Positions 35,101-44,338 of a stretch of DNA of 64,000 nucleotides are shown piece by piece. Location: NCBI GenBank assembly GCA_022072225.1, contig JAJVIC010000009.1, positions 775,746 through 839,745 on the forward strand. The letters run 5' to 3'. The position numbers were made by a program, and so were the translations under genes. Origin of the DNA: Bacteroidia bacterium. GTDB taxonomy: Bacteria; Bacteroidota; Bacteroidia; SXHM01. The notes under the pieces were generated by a model that was not told the DNA's origin, ran no database searches, and saw only the letters and a list, made by a program, of their open reading frames with translations. Every line of letters begins with the position of its first letter. The stretch's first letter is position 1.

Positions 35101-35651
35101 AACTTACAAATCAGGTAGAACAGCAAAACAAAAATTATCAGGAACTACTTGCTAAGTTTGATGAAATGCAAAAACAACAAAAATATCAGAATGCTGTTCA
35201 GAAAACAGATTTTGAATCGTTTAAAAAAGGCGAATCAGTGGTTCTTAAAAATATTTTCTTCGACTATAATTTATCTATTATACGAAAAGAATCAGAGGAA
35301 GAACTACAGAAACTTTTGGCCTATATGAGAGAAAATAAAGGCGTAAAAGTAGAAGTAAGCGGACATACAGATTCTCATGGAAACAATGAGTACAATATTG
35401 AATTGTCCAGAGACAGGGCTAACTCAGTAGTGAGGTATTTAACTAGCAGAGGTATTGAAGCCAGCAGGTTAAAATCGGTTGGAATGGGTGAAACGCAACC
35501 AATTGCAATAAATGAAAACCCAGATGGGTCAGATAATCCGGAAGGCCGCCAACTGAACAGAAGAATTGAAATTAGAATATTAAATCCTGAAATAAAGAAC
35601 ATAAAAGTCGAGGACATTCAAGTTCCAAGTGACTTGAAACCAAAATCTTAA
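32187..35651 (+). CDS. PorE-like TPR-PD40-CRD protein with long coiled coil and OmpA domain
   Basis: 1154 residues. Signal peptide [15 protein letters not shown]...AQ; TPR ~20-160; PD40 propeller ~185-440 ([40 protein letters not shown]); carboxypeptidase-regulatory-like domain ~445-535; Glu/Ala/Lys-rich helix ~547-995, TolA-like; OmpA domain ~1018-1140 with [20 protein letters not shown] and NRRIEIRIL, which bind peptidoglycan in the family. It has the PorE domain order, but a ~450-residue helix is inserted between the sandwich and the OmpA domain. Probably an outer-membrane-associated, peptidoglycan-anchored component of T9SS or motility machinery. Confidence 0.9.
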   Translation: MRAGLLSGIIVLFFFSTSQAQVTSEADFKKKFGLVDGYLYDGDYFKALPLAKELYAYDTTNANVNYMLGTCYLGADPDRKKAIYHLEQSVMLSTPSPMYKEGDYKEKTAPGVAYYNLARAYHFVYRFDDAISNYYNYRSFIDLNDVVEYAQVKHQIEYSENAKLLIEEPVNIKVQSLGPVVNSKYEDYSPVISADGNTLIFTSRREGTTGGKLFLDGKFYEDIYIAKKERGKWTTPRSIGANINTEGHEATIGLSPDGQQLFIYKDDNGDGNIYMSKLSGSEWSKPEKLGGEINTSSWETHATVSADGQNLFFVSNRNGGIGGRDIYKVSLLPDGTWGKAENLGPTINTQYDEEAPFFAADGITLIFSSQGHNSMGGFDIFTSENIDGVWSTPVNIGYPINSPEDDVFFVTTPDGQFAYYSSRMEGGMGEKDIYLIELSEKKKESLTVMKGVIILENTSEINANIVVSDARTKTVTGIYKPHKQTGSYIFILQPGTEYNVSYECDGYETRTDKIVVPENSSYAEITRAVLLDPVVCGKGEVPLVVQNEQPKEEEKIKVEEKEDPKVAELKALEAQLLAEEKALKERQLEEARLAEEKRKAEDAAKVKAEEEAKLAVEKKKAEELEAAKAAEEKKLAEEAAAKAKAEEANRLAEENRKAAEAAKAKAEEEAKLAAEKKKAEELAAAKSAEEKKLAEEAAAKAKADEEAKLAVEKKKAEELAAAKAAEEKKLAEETAAKAKAAEEARLAEEKRKAEEAEKLAAEKKRAEELAAAKAEQEKKQAEEAARIAEEKRKAEEIAKAKAAEEAKLAAEKKIADELTAQKKKAFEDSLVARKNEIVKRLEELKKLQAQKSTETAEETKAELAKAAADKKREEEKLAAEAKLAEDKRAAEEAAQKAKAEEQRKLAEKAAEEKRKTEEAAAKQKAEAEAKAQAEALANAKSIDELKKMNQALIAENELLKKQIAEGNKKIDQLTNQVEQQNKNYQELLAKFDEMQKQQKYQNAVQKTDFESFKKGESVVLKNIFFDYNLSIIRKESEEELQKLLAYMRENKGVKVEVSGHTDSHGNNEYNIELSRDRANSVVRYLTSRGIEASRLKSVGMGETQPIAINENPDGSDNPEGRQLNRRIEIRILNPEIKNIKVEDIQVPSDLKPKS
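33960..34640. repeat. Near-identical internal DNA repeats in the EAK-rich coding region
   Basis: The same stretch beginning GCAGAAGAAAAGAAACTGGC starts at 34074, 34248 and 34359 (spacings 174 and 111 nt, both multiples of 3). Near-identity at DNA level indicates recent in-frame expansion of the helix-coding repeat. Confidence 0.8.
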
Positions 35652-35760
35652 TAAAATTGTTAGTAAACAATGGGAAAACATTTTACGGATTTTAAAATTA
35701 TTGGTATTATTAACCCGAAATTAATGATAGTAAAATCATTAAATAGACTTGTATAACAAA

Positions 35761-37998
35761 ATGTTAAGGGCCTATATTTTATCTTTATCATTAACATTTT
35801 TGGCGGTATTTACTTTACCTGTAATTGTTGTGTCACAATCCAGAGACATTACTACTACAGAAGAAGTAGAAGAAAAGGTTAAAAAGGAAAAAGAGCAAAA
35901 GGTTTATAAACCCACAAAACAAAGAGGGCTTGAACATTATTGGAACGGGAATTTTCGGGCGGCTTTGGATGAATTTTTGTTATTGTTGGCTGACGATCCT
36001 CAAAACGTAGACTATAATTTTTATGTTGGATGCTGTTATCTTGAGACAAACATTGATAAAACTAAAGCAATTAGTTATTTGGAGTTTGTAACACAGCAAC
36101 CTAAATTTGATAAGGAAGCATTGTATCAATTAGGTCGTGCCTATCATTTTGCGCATCGTTTTGATGAGGCAATTATTACCTACAATAAATATAAAGACAT
36201 TCTCCGCGGAGCTAATGACAACATTATTGCCGGTGATCGCATGATTGAAATGTGCTTCAATGCAAAGGAACTTGTAAAATATCCCCTTGATGTAACATTT
36301 GAAAATCTCGGCAGCAGAATAAATACACCCTATCCGGAATACAATCCCTTTATTCCAGAAGATGAATCATTTTTGGTTTTTACTTCAAAACGTCCGGATT
36401 GTTTGGGAATTCAGATTGATTATGACGGTTATAAAACTTCCGATATTTATCGTGCAAATGAACGCAGAGGGAAATTTGGCGAAGCAAGAAATATAGGATC
36501 TTCTGTAAACACAGAGTGGTATGAGGAAGTCGTAGGTGTTTCGGCAGATGGAGAGGAGATGCTTGTTTATATCGACAACTTTGACGGATATGATGATGTG
36601 TATGCTTCTTTAAGAAAAGGACGTTATTATGAAGAGTATAAATCATTAGGTCCAAATGTAAACTCAGAAGGGATTGAGACATCGGCCGGTATGTCAACTG
36701 ACGGTACTAAGTTGTTTTTTTCACGCGAAGATAAAACTTCAAAAGGCGGTACTGATATTTATATGTCAAGAAGATTGCCAAATGGAAGTTGGGGAGAACC
36801 GGTTAATTTGGGTGATGTAATTAATACAAAATATAATGAAACGTTTCCCCACCTTGCAGCTGACGGGAAGACACTTTATTTTGCTTCAGAAGGTCATGTC
36901 AGCATGGGTGGGTTTGATATTTTTACTTCAGTTTGGGATGAACTAACTCAAACATGGTCAACTCCTAAAAACCTTGGTTACCCTATCAACACAGTAGATG
37001 AGGATTATAATATCTCTATGTCAACAACCGGTCGCTATGGTTACACTTCCCAATTTCGTCCTGAAGGTTTTGGTGAGCGCGATATTTACCGGGTAACATT
37101 TAATGATGTAGAAGCCGAGAGATCATTAGTTCGAGGTTCAATTACCAATATTGCAGACACGTTGAAGATAAATCCCAATTACAAGTTTCCTGAATTTATT
37201 ATGTCTGTTACGCATATGGAAACAAACGAGTTGATAGGTTATTATAAACCTAACTCACGCAGCAGCAATTATGTTCAGATACTCCCACCAGGTGAGTACT
37301 GTGTGTACATTCAAAACCCACTTTATTTTGATACCATGGATGTAGTAGAAGTATTGGGCCAGAGTTCTTTTATTTCTGAGATAATAAAAGATTATACGAT
37401 GCGTCCCGACCCGAATGCAAAATACAGGATGGACCAAACCTATGCAATGGAGATACCCAAAGTTGAGGAACAAAATCTATCGTTGGCTGATGAAATTAAA
37501 GAACTGGAAAAAGAGCTTCAGAAACTTGAGAAAATTAAAGAACTTGGATACGACCCTTCACTTATGGATGTTGATATTACAAACACTAAAAAGTTCAAGC
37601 CGGGCGATAAAATTATTCTTGAAAGGATTTATTTTGATTTTGATAAAGATTTTATAAGAGAGGAGTCTGTTGTTGAGCTATCTAAGCTCTATTATTTCAT
37701 GACTTCAAATCCCGATATGATAGTTGAGGTTGCCGGACATACCGATTCAAGAGGTACAGATGAATACAATATTGATCTTTCTAAACGCAGGGCAAGATCT
37801 GTTCAACAGTGGTTAGCTGAGAGGGGGATAAAAGCAAAACGTGTTGTTACCAAAGGTTATGGTGAGGCAAAACCAATTATGGATAACATAAATGCCGATG
37901 GTTCAGATAACCCTGAAGGACGACAAATGAATAGGAGAATTGAGCTGACAGTTTTAAGTGTTGACGGTAAAAAAATAATTACCACCGAAGGTAAATAA
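35761..37998 (+). CDS. PorE-like TPR-PD40-CRD-OmpA protein
   Basis: 745 residues from the ATG at 35761; a TTG four codons upstream is rejected. Signal peptide MLRAYILSLSLTFLAVF...VVSQS. TPR ~55-165, PD40 propeller ~185-440 (PEYNPFIPEDESFLVFTSKR, NETFPHLAADGKTLYFASEG), regulatory-like sandwich ~450-555, short coiled coil ~565-600, OmpA domain ~615-740 (FDFDKDFIREES ... AGHTDSRGTDEYNIDLSKRR ... NRRIELTVL). This is the closest match in the cluster to the canonical PorE arrangement: an outer-membrane-linked, peptidoglycan-binding T9SS accessory component. Confidence 0.9.
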   Translation: MLRAYILSLSLTFLAVFTLPVIVVSQSRDITTTEEVEEKVKKEKEQKVYKPTKQRGLEHYWNGNFRAALDEFLLLLADDPQNVDYNFYVGCCYLETNIDKTKAISYLEFVTQQPKFDKEALYQLGRAYHFAHRFDEAIITYNKYKDILRGANDNIIAGDRMIEMCFNAKELVKYPLDVTFENLGSRINTPYPEYNPFIPEDESFLVFTSKRPDCLGIQIDYDGYKTSDIYRANERRGKFGEARNIGSSVNTEWYEEVVGVSADGEEMLVYIDNFDGYDDVYASLRKGRYYEEYKSLGPNVNSEGIETSAGMSTDGTKLFFSREDKTSKGGTDIYMSRRLPNGSWGEPVNLGDVINTKYNETFPHLAADGKTLYFASEGHVSMGGFDIFTSVWDELTQTWSTPKNLGYPINTVDEDYNISMSTTGRYGYTSQFRPEGFGERDIYRVTFNDVEAERSLVRGSITNIADTLKINPNYKFPEFIMSVTHMETNELIGYYKPNSRSSNYVQILPPGEYCVYIQNPLYFDTMDVVEVLGQSSFISEIIKDYTMRPDPNAKYRMDQTYAMEIPKVEEQNLSLADEIKELEKELQKLEKIKELGYDPSLMDVDITNTKKFKPGDKIILERIYFDFDKDFIREESVVELSKLYYFMTSNPDMIVEVAGHTDSRGTDEYNIDLSKRRARSVQQWLAERGIKAKRVVTKGYGEAKPIMDNINADGSDNPEGRQMNRRIELTVLSVDGKKIITTEGK

Positions 37999-38067
37999 CT
38001 TTTCGGGCATAACTATTGTATGCAGAAAGACAATAAATTAGTTGTTTCAAAACATTAAAGAGTTGAG

Positions 38068-41000
38068 ATGAAAAAAATAGTACTTTCCTTATTCCTTCTT
38101 TCTCAATTTGTGTTTATTTCTTTTGGTCAAGTATTGCTTGAACAAGAAGCACCGCCCAGAGGCTCTATTCCGGGCAAACTTGTTATAAACGGATCTGCCC
38201 AGGAACTACAAGATAAACTCAAGAATGTAATCGTCATACTTTATCAGGATATTGATAAAACAGGCAATTGGGTAGAACTTGAAAAACAACTGACAAAGGC
38301 AGATGGGAAGTTTTCCTTCAAGTTAGATTTGGAAAGCAAATATATGATTGAGGTTGCACGTGGTGGTTATACAACCAAAAAAGTAACCTTTGATACTGAA
38401 GTTTACGGACTTACCAATCAGCCTGCCCCTTTTGATTTTATCGTTGACTTGGTTCCCGATCGTGATGGTCTCGGGTATATTAATCCTGTTGCTAATGTAT
38501 TCTACTATGCCAAAAAACAGGAATTTGATTATCAGTTAGACTACTCTAAAGAAGAATTAGAAGAAGAAGCAAAATTAGAACGTGAGCGGTTAGAAAAGCT
38601 CGAATTTCAAAGGCTGGAAGCAGAACGCAAAGCACAACTCGAGTTGCAAGCAAAAGAGATGATTGCCAGCGAGCAAAGCACCGGGCAAGAGAAAATTGAA
38701 AATGCAATTAAAGCAGGAAACGGAAGTAAGGAAGCAACAATCAATGAACTTAAAAAGACCTTCTTAGAAACCGATACACTGGCCGGTAAAAAAGCTGAAG
38801 CTATATATGCTGCATACGAAAAACAGAAATCGTCAAATGCTAAGGTTGACTATGCAGTGCTTTTTCAGGAAGGCAAAAATACAGAGCAGAAAATTGTAAA
38901 AGCAAAAGAGGAAGAAATAAAAAGAGTTCAGGAACAAATCAGATTAGCTAAAGAAGAAATAGCACGAACTGAAAAAGAAGCTTTGGAAAAGCAAAAGCAA
39001 GCAGCGGCAGTTGAAATGTCTTCAAAAATAGCAGAAGCTGAACGGGTAAATGAAGAAAAAAGGAAAGCCGAAGAAGCTGTTCAAAAGCAAAAAATTGAAC
39101 AGGCAATTAAAACAGGTGCCGGAAATAAGGAAGAGACCATTAAGCAACTTGAAACTATTTATGCAAAAGACGATCCTTATAAGGAAGCTAAAGCTACAGC
39201 GCTTTATGAGGCTTATGAAAAGCAAAAACTATCTGGCACCACTCTATCAAATGTAGATTATGCATCATTATTTGCAGCGGCAAATTTTGCAGAAATAAAA
39301 GCGCAGGATGAAGCCGAACAAAAACAGGCTCAAGAGCAGAAAGCAAGAGTGGACGAGTACATGCAAAAGGTAAATGAAAAATCTGCAAAAGAAGAAGCTG
39401 CAGCTGTAGCAAAAATCGAAGAAGCGGTGAAATCAGCTGCAGGAGATAAAACCAAACTTATTGAAGCTTTTAAACAAACCTTTGATAAAGACGACCCTTT
39501 TGCTGAGCATAAAGCTACAGCCATGTATGAAAAATACGAGGCTGACAGAAAAATTATGCAGGAGCAAGGCAAGAACTATGCAGCAGTGGACTATAAATCA
39601 ATTTTTAATGCGGGGAAGCAAGCAGAGTTAACTGCAGTTGATGCCGAACGCAAGAAGAAAGAAGAAGCACTGGCAAAAAGCGAAGTTGCACTTTACATGG
39701 CAATGGAGCAAAAAAGAAAAGAACGCCAGGAAGAGTCGAAAAAGGCAGAGGTTGGAGTTGAAAAAGTTCGCGAAGAAAAATTGCAACAGGCAAAAACTGA
39801 ACAGGAAAAGAAAATTCAAAGTGCGATTAGTACCGGAGCCGGAAATCGTGAAGCAACTATCAATGCATTGAAAAATGCACTACCTGCAAACACTCCTTAT
39901 CGCGAGGAAAAAGCAGTTGCTATGTATGAGCAATACGAACGCGATGTTAAAAAAGCACAGGAAGCAGGCCAGCCTGCAACCGGTATTGACTACAAATCGC
40001 TTCAGGCCGCAGCAGATTTGGTAGAAGTACAACAATTGCAAAAATCATTTGAGCAAAAGAAAGCAGTTGAGGTTGCTGAACAGGAGAAACGCAGAGTAGA
40101 AACGGAGCAAAAGGCAAAAGAAATTCTTGCATCTAAGTCTGATGAAGCTCAGAAACTTTTTGCTGACGCAGGAAAACAAAAAGAAGAAGCTGAGGCAAAA
40201 GCAGAGCAGGAGAAACGTGTGAAAGAAGAGTTGGCTAAAGCAGCTGAAGAAAAACGGCTAAAGGATGAAGCTGAGGCAAAAGCCAAAGCAGAAGCAGAGC
40301 AGAAACGAAAAGAAGAAGCAGCCAAACTTGCTGAAGAGAAGCGTTTAGCTGAAGAAGCTGCTGCAAAAGCTAAGGCAGAAGCAAAAGCAGAAGAAGAAAG
40401 AAAAGCAAAGGAAGAAGCTGCCCGATTGACTGAAGAAAAGCGCAAAGCTGAGGAAGCGGCAAAAGCAAAAGCAGACGAAGAGGCACGTCTTGCAGCAGAA
40501 GCGAAAAAGGCTGCCGAAGAAGCTAAACAGAAAGCTGCAGAAGAAAAGAGGCTTGCCGAGGAAGCAGCAGCCAAAGCCAAAGCTGATGAACTTGCCCGTA
40601 TAGCTGAAGAGAAGCGCCTGAAAGAAGAGGCTGAAGCAAAAGCAAAAGCTGATGCTGAGCAAAAACGTAAAGAAGAGGAAGCTGCCCGTGTGGCAGAGGC
40701 AGCACGTTTAAAAGCGGAAACAGAAGCTAAAGCGAAAGCAGAAGCTGAGAAAAAAGCAGCAGAAGAGGCAGCTCGTTTAGCAGAACAAAAACGCCTGAAA
40801 GAAGAAGCTGAAGCAAAAGCCAAAGCAGAAGCTGAGAAAAAAGCAGCAGAAGAGGCAGCTCGTTTAGCAGAAGAAAAACGCTTGAAAGAAGCAGCAGAGA
40901 AGAAAGCCCGTGAGGAAGCAGCTCGTTTAGCCGAAGAAAAGCGACTGAAAGAAGAAGCTGAAGCTAAAGCTAGAGCAGAGGCAGAGAAGAAGGCCCGAGA

Positions 41001-41544
41001 AGATGCAGCCCGTTTAGCTGAAGAAAAAAGAATTAAAGATGAAGCAGAAGCTAAAGCCAGAGCAGAGGCAGAGAAGAAGGCTCGTGAGGATGCAGCAAGG
41101 CTTGCTGAAGAAAAACGCATACGCGATGAGGCAGAAGCAAAAGCAAAAGCAGCAGCAGAAGCAAAGCGTATAGAGGAAGAAAAATTACGTGCTGAAGAAT
41201 ATAAAAAGGCACAGGAAGAAGCTAAGCGTTTAAGCGAAGCAGAACGTAAAAAACGTTTTGAGGAAGCTCAGGAGCGTGCTAAAAATACCCAACTTGATGA
41301 GAAAGCAAGACGAGCCCAATTTCTGTCTGATATAGCGTTGATTTATCCCGAAGGACTGACAGAAGAAAATATAGATGGAAAAGATTTTAAAATGAAACGC
41401 TATATTATTAACGACAAGGGTACAGTAACTGTTTACGATAAGAAAACATGGAATTGGGGCGGTATTTTCTGCTTCAAAAATACCGATATTCCCATTACCG
41501 AATCTCTGTTTGATTTAGAGGTGAAAAAATATAAAACCCAATAA
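38068..41544 (+). CDS. Giant EAK-rich coiled-coil exported protein with four-fold repeat domain
   Basis: 1158 residues. Signal peptide 1-21 (SFGQ); a beta-sandwich-like N-terminal domain ~35-150 (GKLVINGSAQELQDKLKNVI ... KSKYMIEVARGGY-type carboxypeptidase-regulatory look); four related ~65-residue repeats starting at about residues 209, 342, 449 and 582, each with KIExAI-xGAGNKE, a central DDPY/F, KATAMYExYE and VDYxSLF elements; an A/E/K/R-rich helical region ~680-1080; and a conserved C-terminal module (~1085-1158, ending LFDLEVKKYKTQ). No OmpA domain. It lies between two PorE-like genes. No function is known to me for the repeated domain. Confidence 0.88.
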   Translation: MKKIVLSLFLLSQFVFISFGQVLLEQEAPPRGSIPGKLVINGSAQELQDKLKNVIVILYQDIDKTGNWVELEKQLTKADGKFSFKLDLESKYMIEVARGGYTTKKVTFDTEVYGLTNQPAPFDFIVDLVPDRDGLGYINPVANVFYYAKKQEFDYQLDYSKEELEEEAKLERERLEKLEFQRLEAERKAQLELQAKEMIASEQSTGQEKIENAIKAGNGSKEATINELKKTFLETDTLAGKKAEAIYAAYEKQKSSNAKVDYAVLFQEGKNTEQKIVKAKEEEIKRVQEQIRLAKEEIARTEKEALEKQKQAAAVEMSSKIAEAERVNEEKRKAEEAVQKQKIEQAIKTGAGNKEETIKQLETIYAKDDPYKEAKATALYEAYEKQKLSGTTLSNVDYASLFAAANFAEIKAQDEAEQKQAQEQKARVDEYMQKVNEKSAKEEAAAVAKIEEAVKSAAGDKTKLIEAFKQTFDKDDPFAEHKATAMYEKYEADRKIMQEQGKNYAAVDYKSIFNAGKQAELTAVDAERKKKEEALAKSEVALYMAMEQKRKERQEESKKAEVGVEKVREEKLQQAKTEQEKKIQSAISTGAGNREATINALKNALPANTPYREEKAVAMYEQYERDVKKAQEAGQPATGIDYKSLQAAADLVEVQQLQKSFEQKKAVEVAEQEKRRVETEQKAKEILASKSDEAQKLFADAGKQKEEAEAKAEQEKRVKEELAKAAEEKRLKDEAEAKAKAEAEQKRKEEAAKLAEEKRLAEEAAAKAKAEAKAEEERKAKEEAARLTEEKRKAEEAAKAKADEEARLAAEAKKAAEEAKQKAAEEKRLAEEAAAKAKADELARIAEEKRLKEEAEAKAKADAEQKRKEEEAARVAEAARLKAETEAKAKAEAEKKAAEEAARLAEQKRLKEEAEAKAKAEAEKKAAEEAARLAEEKRLKEAAEKKAREEAARLAEEKRLKEEAEAKARAEAEKKAREDAARLAEEKRIKDEAEAKARAEAEKKAREDAARLAEEKRIRDEAEAKAKAAAEAKRIEEEKLRAEEYKKAQEEAKRLSEAERKKRFEEAQERAKNTQLDEKARRAQFLSDIALIYPEGLTEENIDGKDFKMKRYIINDKGTVTVYDKKTWNWGGIFCFKNTDIPITESLFDLEVKKYKTQ

Positions 41545-41586
41545 TAATTTAAGTTGTTTGGCTCATATTTTTCACCTGCAAATAGC

Positions 41587-43515
41587 ATGAATAATAAGAA
41601 CTACTTAATCTGTTTATTCTCATTTTTGTTTTTTCTTTTCAGTGCAGAATTGCATGCCCAATTGGTTGTTCCAAAAGTCGGAGAAGTTGAGAAAAAGGTT
41701 GCAAGAGATAATTTTGAGTTCGGAAACTATCGGGCTGCATTAGGCGAATACCTTGCCCTCATTACCAAAGATCAAGATAATGTAATGTATAACTACCGTA
41801 TCGGGATCAGTTATCTCAATACAAATATTGATAAGAGTTTTGCTATTCAATATCTGAAAAAAGCAATTTCACTTGGCAAAACAGATGATGATATTTATTA
41901 CGACTTAGGGCGTGCTTATTTGGTAAACGACAGCCTTGATCAGGCAATTGAAGCATTTACAAAATATAAAACAACTGTTTCGCAAGGTGGAAAAGTAGTG
42001 GAAGCTATCCGACAGATTGAGATGTGCAATAACGCCAAGGAATTGATGAAAAAGCCTGTGAATGTAACCTTTGAAAATCTTGGTAAAAAAGTAAATTCGC
42101 CCGAATCGGATTACAACCCTTTTGTTCCAACTGACGAATCATTTATTGTATTCTCTACTAAAAGAAAAGAAGTAACCGGAGGTAATCTTGATTTTGACGG
42201 AGCAAAATGTGCTGACGTTTTTGTTTCATTCGAAAAAGATGGTGAATTTCAGAAATCAAAAAATCTGGGGCCAACTATTAATACTGATTGGGTAGAGGAG
42301 GTAGTAGGTCTTTCAGCAGATGGTGGATATATTCTGATTGGTATTGACAATATAGAAGGATACGATGATATCTGGATGAGCGAAAGCAAAACACGGGGTT
42401 CAAAAATCTCCTTCCAGAAATCGATTTCGTTGGGAGAATACATTAACACTGTTGAAACCGAAACTGCCGCCAGTTTAACTCTTGATGGAAATACTATTTA
42501 TTTTTCGCGCACACCCTTGGAAAATCCGGGCTTTGGAGGAACCGATATTTATGTGGCACACAAATTACCTAATGGAAGTTGGTGCGAACCGGTAAACCTT
42601 GGACCAACCATTAATACACAGTATGACGAAGAGTTTCCCTACATTTCAGGTGATGGAAAGACATTATATTTTGCATCAAAAGGACACAACAGCATGGGTG
42701 GTTATGATGTGTTTCGCAGTGATTGGGACGCGAAAATGAAACGCTGGTCGCGTCCGCAAAATTTGGGATACCCCATCAACAATACACAAGATAATTTTAC
42801 ATTCTCTCGTTCCGATAATTCCCGTTATGGATATGTTTCTGCGCTGCGACCGGGTGGAATAGGTGAATTGGATATTTACCGTGTTGTTTACAACGAAGTA
42901 GAAGAACAGGAATCGGCAGTTACGGGTAAAATTATGGTGATGGAGAAGCCTGCAAAGAAATCTGTTATGTTTCATATTTACAATGACGGAACCAAAGATG
43001 TTTATTTCACAGATGAATGGTATCCGAAAGACAAACCGGGATGGACTTTCAAAGAAGATAAAAAGATGGATATTCCTGAAGGGCAGATGATGGAGATTTC
43101 AATTATCGGGAAGATGAACGGTGAGGTAAAGAAATTTACACCCGAAACATTTCCGAAAGATGCAACAGGTTTTGAGTGGATGGAAACTCGCTCCAAAAAA
43201 CTCCCTATTCCCAACTACAAACCCGTTACTGCCGAAACTAAATCTATTCTTGAAAAAGCAGGACTGGAGGTTTCTATCAATGTACTTGACCCGCAATCGG
43301 GTGATATTATCGGCACATACAAACCAGGTAAGAAAGGTACTTATGTAATTATACTCAAACCCGGAAAATACAAGTTGGAAGTAGAGGCCGATGGTTACGA
43401 TAAAATTTCGGAAGACCTTAACATCTACGATAAAAGCAGCTACCTGCCTACCATACTGAAAGACATTACCCTGATGCAGAAAGGACTGGTGCAGACGACC
43501 CCAAGCAAACCATGA
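41587..43515 (+). CDS. TPR-PD40 envelope protein without OmpA domain (PorE-like)
   Basis: 642 residues from the ATG at 41587 (MNNKNYLICLFSFLFFLFSA...HAQ); an upstream TTG would place 11 extra residues before the signal peptide. TPR ~35-165; PD40 propeller ~190-440 (SDYNPFVPTDESFIVFSTKR, DEEFPYISGDGKTLYFASKG); an extra domain ~455-545 not found in the sister proteins; C-terminal carboxypeptidase-regulatory-like domain ~555-630 (YKPGKKGTYVIILKPGKYKL). Lacks the OmpA domain. The stop overlaps the ATG of the exonuclease gene by 4 nt. Confidence 0.88.
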   Translation: MNNKNYLICLFSFLFFLFSAELHAQLVVPKVGEVEKKVARDNFEFGNYRAALGEYLALITKDQDNVMYNYRIGISYLNTNIDKSFAIQYLKKAISLGKTDDDIYYDLGRAYLVNDSLDQAIEAFTKYKTTVSQGGKVVEAIRQIEMCNNAKELMKKPVNVTFENLGKKVNSPESDYNPFVPTDESFIVFSTKRKEVTGGNLDFDGAKCADVFVSFEKDGEFQKSKNLGPTINTDWVEEVVGLSADGGYILIGIDNIEGYDDIWMSESKTRGSKISFQKSISLGEYINTVETETAASLTLDGNTIYFSRTPLENPGFGGTDIYVAHKLPNGSWCEPVNLGPTINTQYDEEFPYISGDGKTLYFASKGHNSMGGYDVFRSDWDAKMKRWSRPQNLGYPINNTQDNFTFSRSDNSRYGYVSALRPGGIGELDIYRVVYNEVEEQESAVTGKIMVMEKPAKKSVMFHIYNDGTKDVYFTDEWYPKDKPGWTFKEDKKMDIPEGQMMEISIIGKMNGEVKKFTPETFPKDATGFEWMETRSKKLPIPNYKPVTAETKSILEKAGLEVSINVLDPQSGDIIGTYKPGKKGTYVIILKPGKYKLEVEADGYDKISEDLNIYDKSSYLPTILKDITLMQKGLVQTTPSKP

Positions 43516-44276
43516 TTAAACTCAATAAGGCTTTAGCCGTTTTTGACCTTGAAACTACCGGAACTAAAGTAGCCACCGACAGAATAGTAGAAATCTCAAT
43601 CGTAAAAATATTTCCCGGTGGAGATAAAGAAAGCATAACTCGCAGAATTAATCCCGGTATTCCTATTCCTGCCGAAGCTTCGGCTGTTCACGGTATTTAT
43701 GATGAGCATGTAAAGGATAAACCTTTATTTAAAGACGCTGCGCATGAACTGAAGAATTATATTGGCGATAGCGATCTTGCCGGTTATAATTGCCTGAACT
43801 TTGATGTGCCCCTGTTAGTTGAAGAATTTCTGAGAGTGGGTGTTGACTTTGATGTGAAAAACCGCAGAATTGTTGATGTGCAGAATATTTTTCATAAAAT
43901 GGAACAACGCACACTTTCTGCCGCTTACAAGTTTTACTGCCAGAAAGATTTGGAAAATGCCCACAGCGCAGAAGCTGATACATTGGCAACTTATGAAGTA
44001 CTGGAAGCCCAATTAGAGCGTTATCCCGAGTTGCAGAACGATGTAAAATTTCTGCACGATTTCTCTATCCGAAACCGGAATGTTGACTTTGCAGGACACA
44101 TTATTTTTAACGAAAAGAATGAAGAGGTAATTAATTTCGGGAAACACAAAGGCAAAGTTGTTACTGAAGTTTTAAGAGCCGAACCAAGCTACTACAACTG
44201 GATGATGACGGCAGATTTTCCGCAATACACCAAAAAAGTGCTTACTGAAATAAGACTGCGTTCATTTAATAAATAG
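43512..44276 (+). CDS. DnaQ-like (DEDDh) 3'-5' exonuclease
   Basis: 254 residues. Exo I AVFDLETTGTKV (D and E), Exo II AGYNCLNFDVPLL (D), Exo III HSAEADTLATYEVL (H and D) give a complete DEDDh catalytic set. The C-terminal tail (INFGKHKGKVVTEVL ... YYNWMMTADFP) is the GKHKGK module also seen in exonuclease X-type proteins. It removes 3' nucleotides from DNA; as a stand-alone protein it may be a repair exonuclease rather than Pol III epsilon. Overlaps the preceding envelope gene by ATGA. Confidence 0.92.
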   Translation: MIKLNKALAVFDLETTGTKVATDRIVEISIVKIFPGGDKESITRRINPGIPIPAEASAVHGIYDEHVKDKPLFKDAAHELKNYIGDSDLAGYNCLNFDVPLLVEEFLRVGVDFDVKNRRIVDVQNIFHKMEQRTLSAAYKFYCQKDLENAHSAEADTLATYEVLEAQLERYPELQNDVKFLHDFSIRNRNVDFAGHIIFNEKNEEVINFGKHKGKVVTEVLRAEPSYYNWMMTADFPQYTKKVLTEIRLRSFNK

Positions 44277-44282
44277 AAACAG

Positions 44283-44324
44283 TTTGCCACAGATTCACAG
44301 ATTAATCTGTGAATCTGTGGCAAA
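44283..44324. repeat. CACAGATT-type dyad repeat, copy 3: perfect 42-bp palindrome
   Basis: Two 21-nt arms with no loop; the left arm is TTTGCCACAGATTCACAGAT plus T and the right arm its exact complement. The core ends 17 nt before the next ATG, as in copy 1. Confidence 0.95.
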
Positions 44325-44338
44325 ACAAACCCTCAATT

